From: Gammaproteobacteria bacterium
GTDB taxonomy: Bacteria > Pseudomonadota > Gammaproteobacteria > Thiotrichales > Thiotrichaceae
DNA: 61,292 nt
Assembly (NCBI GenBank): GCA_018822845.1
Contig: JAHJJD010000080.1
Span: 1-61,292 of the forward strand
Direction: 5' to 3'
Under the pieces are notes generated by a model. That model saw only the letters and a list, made by a program, of their open reading frames with translations. It did not search any database and was not told where the DNA came from. The translations under genes and the position numbers were made by a program. Of this stretch, positions 24,434-36,000 are shown piece by piece; positions within the stretch are counted from its first letter, which is position 1, and each line of letters starts with the position of its first letter.

Positions 24434-25726
24434 TTAGAAGAATACATCCTGCGTGAAATTGTTGTACCAGCTATAAGCGTACTGCACGTCGATCAGGCGT
24501 TCCTCGTCAGCCGCAGCCAACGGGGACATGCCACCGGAATCAGGCACGGCCTCAATCGACTTGCCATCTGACGACAGCCGATAAATACCGACGATGGAAA
24601 TCGCGTAATCATCCCCCACCAGACTATAGCAACCATTGGAGAAGGAAGTCCTGCCGGGTTCACGCCCGTTCAGCAAGGCAGCTACCGCCAGCGCGCACGC
24701 CTTCGCCTCGGAATTGGCCGCAAAGCCCGACTTCGGCAATGGGTTAGCCGTACAGGCATCGCCAATCACATGAATATTTGGGTGCAGGGTCGATTCAAAA
24801 CTGGATAACGCCACCGGGCACCAGCCACTGGCGTCCGTCAGGCCAGCGCTGAAAGCCAGTACGCCCGCTTTCTGGGCAGGCACGATATTCAGCACATCTG
24901 CTGCCACACTTTCACCACCCGCCGTCGTCACTGTTTTACTGGCGGCATCCAGCCTGACCACGGCATTTTCACCGCCGGAAACCCAGTCCAGCATCGCGTC
25001 ATTGCTGCCATAACCGTACAGCTTCATCCAGCCTTCCATAAACAGCGGCTGCTTGGCAAAACTGCTTTTGGGATCAAGGATCAACACCTTGCTGTTCGGC
25101 TTGTGCTGTTTGAAATAGCTGGCAACCTGACTGGCGCGTTCATACGGCGCGGGCGGGCAGCGGTAAGGGTTTGGCGGTGCTACCAGCACATAGGTACCGC
25201 CATTGGGCATGGCTTCCAGCTGGGAACGCAGGAGGGTGGTTTGCTCACCCGCTTTCCACGCATGAGGAATATCCTGGGTAACTTCCGCGCTGTAACCTTC
25301 AATGGTTTCGTAGCGGTAATCAATGCCGGGGGAAACGATGCAGCGGTCGTAACTGAAATCACCTGCGGAAGTCTTTACCACACGTGCATCGGCGTCAATT
25401 GCAGTCACTTCCGCCTGCACCACGTTGACGCCACGTTTCTGCAAGCCTGCGTAGCCGAAACGCAATGAATCCAGCGTGCGCCCGCCACCCAGCACTTCGT
25501 TGCTCATGTAACAGGTGTAGTAATACGGGTTACGCTCAATCAGGGTAACGTTGATGCCCGGGTCGGCCAGCTTCAGGTATTTGGCGGCGGTTGCTCCCCC
25601 GGTGCCACCACCGATGATGACCACATTGGCGCTCGCCCCCCAGCTGCGGGCCGGAATGCCGGACATCAGCAACAGCCCCCCGGCACCAAGGGTTTTCAGA
25701 AAATGTCTGCGGTTCAGTTGTGTCAT
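24434..25726 (-). CDS. fccB: Sulfide dehydrogenase flavoprotein subunit (FccB/SoxF type)
   Basis: This 430-residue periplasmic flavoprotein has a Tat signal (RRHFLK, 6-11). The FAD-binding motif VIIGGGTGGATAAKY is at about 36-50. The covalent-FAD cysteine is Cys72 (YYTCYMSNEV), and the redox disulfide cysteines lie in YRCPPAPYER (about 190) and GDACTANPLPKSG (about 325). The C-terminal VQYAYSWYNNF end matches the Allochromatium FccB closely. The family oxidises sulfide to sulfur/polysulfide and passes electrons to a c-type cytochrome. No fccA gene is adjacent; the cotranscribed partners are a DUF1501 protein and a giant haem protein. It is the last gene of that operon, 12 bases after the DUF1501 gene. 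Confidence 0.93.
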   Translation of the reverse strand: MTQLNRRHFLKTLGAGGLLLMSGIPARSWGASANVVIIGGGTGGATAAKYLKLADPGINVTLIERNPYYYTCYMSNEVLGGGRTLDSLRFGYAGLQKRGVNVVQAEVTAIDADARVVKTSAGDFSYDRCIVSPGIDYRYETIEGYSAEVTQDIPHAWKAGEQTTLLRSQLEAMPNGGTYVLVAPPNPYRCPPAPYERASQVASYFKQHKPNSKVLILDPKSSFAKQPLFMEGWMKLYGYGSNDAMLDWVSGGENAVVRLDAASKTVTTAGGESVAADVLNIVPAQKAGVLAFSAGLTDASGWCPVALSSFESTLHPNIHVIGDACTANPLPKSGFAANSEAKACALAVAALLNGREPGRTSFSNGCYSLVGDDYAISIVGIYRLSSDGKSIEAVPDSGGMSPLAAADEERLIDVQYAYSWYNNFTQDVFF

Positions 25727-25738
25727 GACACGAGCTTC

Positions 25739-27022
25739 CTACACCGTGATGCCGCTGGAAACGGCGGGGTTGAACAGGGCCATCGGTTCGGCCTTGAGAT
25801 CGTAACGTTGTGCCAGCGCGTGGCTGTCGATACCCAGCAGCTTGCGCAATTCGGACTGCACATGGCGCGGTTGTAGCTGTACGCCGGTTTCACTCAGTTG
25901 CAGGGTATCCGGGTTGATCGCGCGCTTTTCGTGCACGGGGCCGCTGATACCGGCGATACGGTTAGCCCACGGCGCGTTTTTCATCATCACGATGTCGCTG
26001 CCCAGCGACCAGTGATCCTTACCATTACCGGCGTTGTATTCCGGCGTGCGGCCTACGTCCGATGTGACGTGTACGATCAGGCGGTCGGCAATACCCATGC
26101 TTTCCGCTTTCGTCCACAGGTAATCCAGCAGGCGGGTGGTGTTCACCAATGCATTGGCATGGTTCGCATCATGGTTGCCGTGGGTGTCGAAACCACCCGT
26201 GCCAAAACTGCTGGTAGCCGTCATCCCGGCGGCGGCCAGCGTCAGGAACATATGCAGTTCGCGGATTCCCCCACGGCTCTGGCCAGCCAAATCCTTGCTA
26301 TCGAGGGTGGCGGGCAAAACACTTCCCAGCGTATTCACGTCGCCGGAACCGGCATGGGCGCGTTGCAGTTCGGCCAGTTTGGCCTGCCAGCGGGGCGTAT
26401 TGTTTTGCTGCCCCATTTGCGCCTGCAAACGCTCTTCCTGAAAACGTTTGAGAATGCCCATGTGCGAATCAGCGTAATAACTGCGGGTGCTGTCGTAGAA
26501 ATTGGGGTTGGACAGCGTGCGCAGCAGGGTTTCATCCGGTAACAAGGTAAATGGCATGAGGCCAACCGATTCATCAAAGCCACCATTGCGCACGAACGGC
26601 ATGGGCACATTTGGTGCAGCGACTGCGGCATACAACTCGTTCAGCGACGGAAAACCTTCCACCAGGTTGCCGGTATTGCGGTTACGCGCAGCGGCATCAT
26701 GACCATTGGTCTGGATGTCGATGCCATTGATGACCAGCATGTACGAGTAGTACTTGTTGAAGAATGCCGCATTCTCCGCCATCGGGGCATACAGCAGGTT
26801 ACCGGCTTCCCCTGCTGTCCGGGTATTTGCCCAGCGGTTGATCAGCGGGTTATTACGCGGGTCGGAAAACGAACTGTGATCCCAGCCGCCCCCGGTATGC
26901 AGGGTCAGCAATACCTTGCCGGTATGCATGCTGCTGGCAGCCTGCGCCCTGCCGCTTGCCCACGGAAGTGAAGCCGCAAGCCCGACTGCGCCTATCGTTT
27001 TCAGAAAGTTGCGTCTGTTCAT
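25739..27022 (-). CDS. Tat-exported DUF1501 family protein
   Basis: This 427-residue protein starts with a Tat signal (NRRNFLKT, 2-9, cleavage after AQA near 28). The mature part opens LLTLHTGGGWDHSSF and contains GFDTHGNHDANHA and HVTSDVGRTPEYN, the features of the DUF1501 family, which has an alkaline-phosphatase/sulfatase-like fold. The enzymatic role of the family is unknown. In planctomycetes DUF1501 genes sit beside large cytochrome-c-domain proteins, and the same pairing is seen here with the 3567-residue gene 21 bases upstream. Confidence 0.85.
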   Translation of the reverse strand: MNRRNFLKTIGAVGLAASLPWASGRAQAASSMHTGKVLLTLHTGGGWDHSSFSDPRNNPLINRWANTRTAGEAGNLLYAPMAENAAFFNKYYSYMLVINGIDIQTNGHDAAARNRNTGNLVEGFPSLNELYAAVAAPNVPMPFVRNGGFDESVGLMPFTLLPDETLLRTLSNPNFYDSTRSYYADSHMGILKRFQEERLQAQMGQQNNTPRWQAKLAELQRAHAGSGDVNTLGSVLPATLDSKDLAGQSRGGIRELHMFLTLAAAGMTATSSFGTGGFDTHGNHDANHANALVNTTRLLDYLWTKAESMGIADRLIVHVTSDVGRTPEYNAGNGKDHWSLGSDIVMMKNAPWANRIAGISGPVHEKRAINPDTLQLSETGVQLQPRHVQSELRKLLGIDSHALAQRYDLKAEPMALFNPAVSSGITV

Positions 27023-27043
27023 GTCTGACTGTCCTCACTCACC

Positions 27044-30000
27044 TTATTCATACAGGAAGCGCGCATCGGTCAACAGGTACATCATGACGATGCTCCATGC
27101 CCGCTTGGTACGTTGCGGATCTTCCCGGTCGCTATAGAGGCGGCAGGCCGTGCTGCCTTCACCGCTGGCATCCGCCTGTACTTCGCTGAACAGACGGTAG
27201 GTACGGTCAATTTCCTCGCTATCCAGCGCCAATTCTTCGTTCAGCAGGTGTTTGTGCAGGAACTGGATGTTGGCGCGGATGCGTTTTTCACCCGTGGTCA
27301 TGTAATCGCTGCCTGCCGCAACCACCCGCAGGTAGGCGTCATCCACGAAGGCGTCATTGTTCGGATGAGACCCCAGATTGCGCCCCTGCATGTTGAAACG
27401 AATGACACGGGTATTGGCAGGCAGGGTAATAGCGGAAGACAGCACCTGCCATTCGCCACGCACATTGCTGAGCGCAGGCGCTGCGCTGATTTCATTGCCG
27501 CTGGCGTCACGGAAACTCAGGTAAACGCTGGCTTCGTCATTATTGGTCGACCAGGCGCGCAGGGCCGCGCCGTAAATGGCGCGCGCCTGCCCACTGTCGA
27601 CCTGCCCCGCCCAACTGGTGACATCCACATCCTGATACAAGGTCGCCAGATTGCTCTGGTTTTTACAGATGCCGCCCGGATTGAATATGGCGGAGCCTGC
27701 ATGGATGGAAGGCCCGCCGTCACAGCCTGGAGCACCGGAGAGGATACGGGCAGTACCCTGCTCCAGCGTCCAGCCGGTCATGCCCTCTTCCGCGCCCGGA
27801 TTCAGCAGCATGTTGGCCTCACCCGCACCGATTTCTTCCAGCGTTGGCGTATCGCCTGCTTCCACGAAGCCGAGTAGCCTGCGCTCACCCGCCGCAAGTT
27901 TGAAATCGCTGTAGACGGCATTACAACTGAGTTCGATCGCCATGCGCTCCGGAATCTTGCTCATCAGCGTATTCATTTCGGTGTTTGGCGTCTTTTGCAG
28001 GCTGCCACCATCGAAACCACCGTAGAACAGACCCATGCGGTCGCTCCAGGCACGATCCGGCGTAAACGGACGCCATTCCGTACCCAGCAGGGATGTAAGC
28101 TTACCGTTGATTTCTTCCGGCGTCAGCAGACGGGCGATGCCCATATCCGGTACGGCCAGCTTGCCCGCCTCGTCCAGATAGGCTGCATCGGCGCGGAACA
28201 GCGGGCTGGCGATCATCCCCACCAGCAAGTCCTTGACGTTCCACGCACCACGTCCGTGATCCTGCTGGAACTGGCTGGCAAGCGTGCTCAGCAGCGCATC
28301 CTGTTCGTTGAAGGCAGCCATTTTCTCTGCATAACCCTCAGCTGCCGGATCGACCGGCGCGGCCAACGGTTCACGCTTGAACAGGGTGCGATACCAGAAA
28401 TAAACCCCACCCTTGGCAAATCGCTGGTCTTCCGTCAGGTGCTTGGCCAGCCATTGCAGACTGTCTTGTAGCCCCTGATCCACCGCCACATTCTGCGCAG
28501 GCGTTTTCAGGGTCATGAATACGCTATCAATGTAGGCATCCAGATAAGGATCAGCCCACCTATAGGTAGAACGTGCGCCACGCATGTTGAAGCGCAAGGT
28601 GTACGTGCCTTGCGGCACTGCCTGCTCCGCTGTCTTGTTGCCCCAGGTCCAGCCAATGGTATCGAGCAGGATCGGGCTTTCACCCAAAGCAGCGCCATCC
28701 GCCGCCAGGAAGCTGACCCAGACAGATGGAATGTCGCCGTTGCCTTTGGTTCTCAGGTACGCACCGAAGTTGACCGATGCCTTGCCCTGATCCACAACCT
28801 CGCTATGGCTGGAAATATCAATATCCTGATACAACCAGCTTTCATCGACTTTCTGGTCACACAAACCCATCATGAACAGGGAGCTACCGGCTTTCGGATC
28901 GTACGTTACCCGGTTACAGGATGCCTTGTTGGTCGCCACTGCTGCACCGGTTTTGACATTCCAGCCAGCCAGACCAGACTCGGCAGATGGATTTTCCAGC
29001 AAATTAGCGGTTGTCGCCCAGGTTTCCTCGCCATAATTACCGAAGCCACCCGGCATCAGCTTGCCGTTGAAGCCCGGCATCAGCATGTCACGGTACCAGG
29101 TGTCGCCCTTGTGGAACCATGGCTGCTCCAGATGATTCAGCGGATAACCGGAAGACTTGTAGGAACGCGCCAGGGAATCCTTGTCCCCACTGGTTCCGTT
29201 GAAGTTCTGGAAGTAGCGCGCCTCATTGCCCCAGTTTTTGAAGGCACCAGCGACCGGATCCATAACCGTATGGCAAACCATACAGTTCGGGTTCTCCATG
29301 GTCGGCACGCGGAAGCTGCCATTGCCGCTGTCATTCAGCGGGCGTTGGGCCAGTGCTTCAATATCCAGCCCCATGAACTGCTTGTAGACATTGGCTGAAC
29401 GGTGGCGATTACGGTTGGTATCCGTGGTGGGGAAACGTGACAGCCAGGCGTTGGTGGTCAACACCCCGGCATGCGGGAATGGCTTGTCCGGCATACGCGC
29501 AGACAATTGCGGAATGCGTGCCGGGCGCAGCTCATTCACATCATCCGGATTGCTGAAGTTCTCCAGCGTCTGTGCGCCCAATGCCTTCGCCAACGGTGGG
29601 TTCAGCACGGTGTAATCTGCCGTCAGAATATCAGTCCACGGACGATCCTTGCCCACGATGTATTCCATCAGGAAGACCGGTTCCTTGCGGATGGTGTCAT
29701 TGACGATATTCTTTTCCGCAACTGTCAGACCTGCCTGTGCCGGGAAGTCTTCTTCACGGATGCCGTTGTTGCTGTTACCCCGTGCTGCGCCGTTACTGAG
29801 GAACACCTCGTGCCCGGCACGGTAGACAAACTGGTTCAAGGCTCCATCCGCATCCAGCATGGCGCGCAAGGTTGTACGGAAATCCTCTTCCGAATTCACT
29901 GCGGCGATTTCAGCCTCGGTCGGTACGCGGTTCAACAGCAGGATGGCAGCCTTGCGCAGGGTAGATTTGTAATCCAGCAGTTGCATGCCTTCCGGCGCAA

Positions 30001-33000
30001 CGTCTTCGCTGCTCAGGTTGGCCTGCGCTTCGTCACTCACGAGCGAACGGTTCCCGGCAGCATCAACCGCCACAACCGTATAACGATACCCTCCTGCGGC
30101 CAGTCCGGTATCCGTAAAGCTGTTGTAGGTAGTTTGCCCGATGAGTACCCCATCACGGTAGATTTCGTAGTAGCTAACGCCCCAGTCATCGGAAGAATCC
30201 ATCCAGGTCAGGGTAACGCCAGTCGGCGTATAGGCGGCCACTTCCACAAAATCCGGCTGCTCAGGTAGTGCCGTATCCTGTTGTGCACTGGCGTAGAACT
30301 CGGTCAGGGCAGTCAGGGAGCCTTCACCTTCTGCCGCCAGCATTGCGCTCAGCTGGTTTGCCATGCCGGTTGGGGCCTGGCTGCGCTGGCTGGCGAAATC
30401 ATCAAGCGTTGCCAACAGATAGGGCTTCCATTGACCCGCCAGACGCACACCAGTCAGACTGTCGCTACGCCCGCTGGCAGTATGGCAGGATGCGCAATAT
30501 TGCTGGTGCAGGGTCTGGCCACGTTCAACCAGGGCGGCATCAGTCGTCTGCTCATTAACCACGAACGGCTGCTCCGCGAAGAACTTTGCCAGACGGTCGA
30601 TTTCTTCCGCATTGTAACCAGTCGCAATGCGTCCCATCACAGTGGATGCGCGCTTGCCGGTCTGGTAATCACGCATCAGGGTAGACAGGTAATGGCTGCC
30701 CATACCAGCGATGCTCGGGGTAGCCGGGCCGCTGCTGACGCCGTTGCTTCCATGACAACTGGCGCAGTTGGCGACCATGGATTCAGTCAGCACTGCCGGG
30801 CCAGTTCCCTCGTTGGCGGAGGCGTCGCAGCTTTGCGGATCGGCCAGTTGATCCAGCAATCCGGAGAACAGATTCAAGCCTTCCGAACCTGTCGGCAGAA
30901 CAGCGCCACCACCGTGGGCAACCTGCCCACTGGCTTTCGCCACAATGGCGTCCTTGCCCAGCGCCTGCACCAGGCCATCCAGCACATTCAGGTTGCGCTC
31001 ACTGGCGTCCGCGCCATTGGTGAGAATGAAACGGCTGTTTTGCCCCATGCCACCCGCGATATGGCAGCTGGCACAGTTGCTGACCCGGCTTTCCACATGC
31101 TGTTTGTAATACAGTTGGGTCGTTTCACAAATCGTGGAAAGGCTGGCTTCAACCATGCTAGCGGGCAGGGAAGCATTGCCTGCCGAATCCAGCGCCTTGA
31201 CCGTGTAGGTATAGGTATTGCCAGCCTGCACATCGGTATCGGTATAGGCCGCGCGGTTACTCAGTGCCAGCAGCCGCCCGTCACGCAGGATACGGTACTG
31301 GGCAACCCCCACATTATCAGCGGATGCATCCCAGCTCAGCACCACCTGCATCCGCGCTGTATCGGCACTTGCCGTCAGATTGGCAGGTGCATCCGGAGCC
31401 GTTGTATCACCGCTGGTGAGTGAAACCGGCTCACTTGGTGCAGACACATTCCCGGCAACGTCGACCGCAACAACCTGATAGGAGTAGGCAGTATCCTGCT
31501 GCACGCTGTTGTCGGTAAAACTGCTGGCAGCACTCTGCCCGACTTGCAGCCCGTCACGCAGGATGCGGTATGCAGTAATGCCCACATTGTCGCTGGCAGG
31601 CTGCCAACTCAGGCTAACCTGCCCCTTGGCCGCAACCACCTGGATATTCTGCGGAACAGATGGCGCAGTACCATCCTGGGTATAAGCAGTCAACGGCACA
31701 GATGGCACGGAAGCATTGCCCGCAGCATCCAGTGCAATCACGCTGTAATGGTGGCGGCTGTAACTGCCAAGCCCGCCATCAACAAAGCTTGCCGCAGTGC
31801 TTTCACCAGCCAGCAAACCGTCACGCCAGATCTGGTATTTAACCACACCGACATTATCACTGGCGGGCTGCCAACCCAGACTGATGGAATCTGTACCGAC
31901 ACTGGTCACAGCCACAGCTAGCGGCATGCCCGGTGCTTCAGTATCCGCCACCGTAACGCCGAGTTTGGCTGGCAGGGATTCGCGCCCGTTTGGCCACAAG
32001 GCTGTTACGCCATATTCATATGTATGGGTAACAAGCACCGTATTGTCGGTGTAGGCCGCGCCCGTCACCTCGCCCAGCAGTGTTCCGTCACGATAAACCC
32101 GGTAAGCGCTGGCCAGGGACTGCGCATCCCACGTCAGGTTAACGGCTGTCTGGCTGATGCTGGCTGCCTTCAGATTGGCTGGCGTCTGTGGCTGCGCCAG
32201 TTGGTCTGCCTTCCAGCTCATTTCGGCAACAGCACCGCCACCGGCTTCGTAGTACTCGGCCTTGATGGCATGGGTTCCACCAGTGAGGAAAATACGCCTG
32301 GTGTAATTGGTCGGCCCTTGCGGCTTCCAGGAATCGATCAGATTGGCTCCATCCACCCATAGGCGGAAACCATCATCGGTGCGTACACTGAAGGTATATT
32401 CACCCTCGGCCAAGTCGAAATTGCCAACCCAGCGGGTTGAGAAATTGTCACCCGGTACATTCGGGTTCGGCGAATTGTAGCCCCAGTCGAACTGGATGGC
32501 GTCATCCAGACGGGTATCCAGAGGCGCACCCTGCAAGCCGGTTCCATTGTAGAAAGCGGTACAGAACTGACCATTTGGAATACTGCTATCGCAATCCGGA
32601 GCTTTTTCCCACGAAACCTTGGCCAGCGCATTACCCCAGCTTTCACGGTACTCCACCTTGACCAGGTGCTTGCCTGCCGTGATACGGCGTAGTGTGCGCA
32701 GTTTGCCGTACCATGGCCATTGCGGGTTCCAGCCATCCAGCACGAGTTCGCCATCTACCCAAATGCGGGCACCATCATCAAGCTCGGTAACGAAACGGTA
32801 CAGGCCGTCTTCAAAGCTGATATTGCCCAGCCAGCGCACCGAATAACTGCTATTCCAGACCATTGGATCAGGCTGGGTATCCGCCCAGTCATAGGCAATT
32901 TCAGGCGCTGTTTTCAGCACCTGCCGTGGGATACCACCCAGGTTGGTATTATCGAAATACATCATGCAGAAAGCATCATCAGGCGCGGCAGCAGCGCAGC

Positions 33001-36000
33001 CCTCAACCTGCTCCCAGCCCAGTTGCAGGGCAGCCGCGCCATAGCGTTCACGGTATTCCACCTTGACCACATGCTGGCCTGCCTCAATGAAGGGTACGGC
33101 CTGCGCCTTGCCTGGCCAGCGCCAGTCAGAATTCCACTGATCAATCACCTGCTGGCCATCGACCCAGACGCGCACGCCATCATCCATTGCACCGCTGAAA
33201 CGGTAATAAGCGGATTCAGGGAAGTTGAAGCGCCCTTCCCAACGCGCCGAGAACATTTCGCTGTTCAATCCGTGCATTGGACGGTCAGTACCCCAATCGA
33301 AATTCAGCGCATCCGTCAGCTGGGTACGTTTCGCCGCACCCGCCAGCGCATCGCCAGCGAAGAAAGAGCCGCAGAACGCATTGTCGGGCACGCCTTCACA
33401 TTCATGCCGCTGCTCCCAGAAAAATTTGGCACGCGCCCAGCCGCCGAACTCGCGCATTTCCACCTTGATACGATGCCTGCCTGCGCTCAACGGCATATCC
33501 TGGAAATGCTCCTGGGCGTCGTTACTGTCCCACAAATCCAGCACTACCTGCCCATCCACCCAGACACGCATACGGTCATCGGCCTTGGCGACGAAACGGT
33601 AATCACCTGCCGCAAAATCAAAGTCGCCAACCCAGCGCGCCGAGAAATTGTCGGCGCTGACCCCGGCAACCGGAGCCTTGTCCTGCCACTCGAAATTGAT
33701 GGCCGGATCGTTCTGGATCCTGGCCGGATCGCCGGTCAAACTGTTATTATTGAAATATTCCGCACAATACTCGCCCGTTGGGATGGAGGCACAGCCGATA
33801 TTCTTCACCCAGTCCAGCTTGGCAACCGCGCCGCCACTGCGTTCATAGTAATCCATACGCACACGGTGCTTGCCTTCCGTAACGGGAATGGTTTGCTGGT
33901 AAGTCGTCGCCCCCTGATCTTTCCACGCATCAATCAGTAACTGGTCATCCAGCCACACGCGCACGCCATCATCCGCTGTCGCGCGGAAGGTGTGCCGCCC
34001 TTCGGAAAAATCGAAATCCCCTACCCAACTGACCGCGAAGTTATCTTTCAGATAACCCGGCAAGGCTGCCGCGCTGCCCCAGTCGAAATTGATGGCATCA
34101 TCCACGCGGGTATCCACTGGTGCTGCCGTCAGATCCTTGCCATCATGGAACGTGGCGCAGAATTTACCTTCAGGCACGCCGCCGCAGTCCGGTGCTTTCT
34201 CCCAGAAAACCCTGGCGGTGGCTGTGCCGTATGATTCCCGGTACTCCACCTTGATGTCATGCAGACCAGCAGTCATTTGCTTCAGCTTGCGGTGCTTGCC
34301 GTAATATGGCGAAACGGGCGTCCAGGCATCAAACAGCAATTCACCATCCACCCAAATGCGTGCGCCATCATCCATTTCAGTGGCGAAACGGTACAAACTA
34401 TCCTCAAAACGAACCTTGCCAACCCAGCGGGCAGAGAAATGGTCGCCCAGCACCATGGGATCAGGTGTATTGCCTTCCCACGCATAGTTGATGAAAGGCG
34501 AAGTCTTCAACGCCTGACGTGGATTTCCGGACAAGTCCTCGTTATTGAACAGTGTCAGGCAGAAAGCATCTTCCGGCGCTTCAGCACCACATCCTTCCAC
34601 CTGCCGCCAGCCCAGCCTGACGTAGGCCGCGCCATAACGCTCACGGTATTCCACCTTGACGACATGCTTGCCAGCTTCAATGTAGGGAACTGCCTGCGCC
34701 TTGCCCGGCCAGCGCCAGTCGGAACTCCATTGGTCTACTACCAGTTCGTCATCAACCCAGACACGCACACCGTCATCCATTTCCCCAAGGAAACGGTAGT
34801 AAGCGGATTCAGGAAAATCGAAGTTACCAACCCAGCGCGCCGAGAACATATCACTTTTGACGCCATGCATGGGGCGCTCGGTTCCCCAGTCGAAATCAAT
34901 GGCGGTCGCGGATTGGGTACGTTTCACCTCGCCTTCAAGCTCTGTTCCATCGAAGAAGGAACCACAGAAAGCATTGTCAGGAACACCTTCACAGTCCTGT
35001 CGCTGTTCCCAGAATACAATGGCACGCGCATTGCCACCGAACTCCCGCATTTCCACCTTGATACGGTGCTTGCCCGCAGGCAGGTTCATGTCATGGAAGT
35101 TTTCCCGGTAATCATTAACATCCCACAGGTCGATGATCAGCTCATCATCGACCCAGACGCGCATCCGGTCATCCACACTGGCGACGAAACGGTAATTACC
35201 CACCAGATCGAAATCACCCTGCCAGCGAACCGAGAAATTATCGGCATTCACACCTTCCACTGGCGCGCCATCTTTCCAATCGAAGTTAATGGCCGGATCA
35301 TTCTGAATTTTGGCAGGATTATCCAGCAGCTCTTTGTTATTGAAGTATTCCGCGCAAAACGCATTCTCAGGAATGGCTTCGCAACTGATGTTCTTGCTCC
35401 AGTCCAGTTGCGCCACCGCGCCACCGCCACGCTCGTAATATTCCATCTTGACGCGGTGCAGCCCCGCCGGAATCAGCACGCTTTTACGGTAAGTCGTGGG
35501 AGCCTGATCTTTCCAGGCATCAACCAGCAACTCATCATCCAGCCAGACCCGCACGCCATCATCCGCCGTGGTGACGAAAGTATAAGCGCCCTCCTCGAAA
35601 CTAAAATCCCCCACCCAACGGGCGGAGAAATTATCAGCGGGCGACTCATCCAGCGGCTTACCGTTACCCCAGTTGAAGTTGATTTTGTCGGTATGCTGGA
35701 TGGCGGCGAAATCACCCGCCAGCGTCTTGTTGGCAAAGAACTGGCCACAGAATTCACCTGTCGGCACCACCGAACAATCATCCGGTTCGCTGGAAGGCAG
35801 TTCGTTGGTCAGGCGTTGCGCCCCCAACTCAACTGCCGCCTCGCCTCCCAGGTCGGTATATTCCAGACGCAACGCATGCACGCCAGACAGCGGCGCATCG
35901 CCCATCAGGATACGGGAAGCAGTGACCTCCGTAGCGGTGCCATCCAGCAATAACTCTCCGTCCACCCACAGCTTCACCGCGTCATCCGCTTTTACCGCGA

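Noticed and set aside
32174-35770. Direct repeats as a possible CRISPR array
   Set aside because: The repeats are about 390-400 bases long, in frame and protein-coding PA14 modules, with no short identical repeats and spacers.
32720-35953. Long plus-strand frames (406 and 564 codons) opposite the PA14 array
   Set aside because: They repeat with the same period as the PA14 modules because they are read from the same DNA; no start signals or family features.
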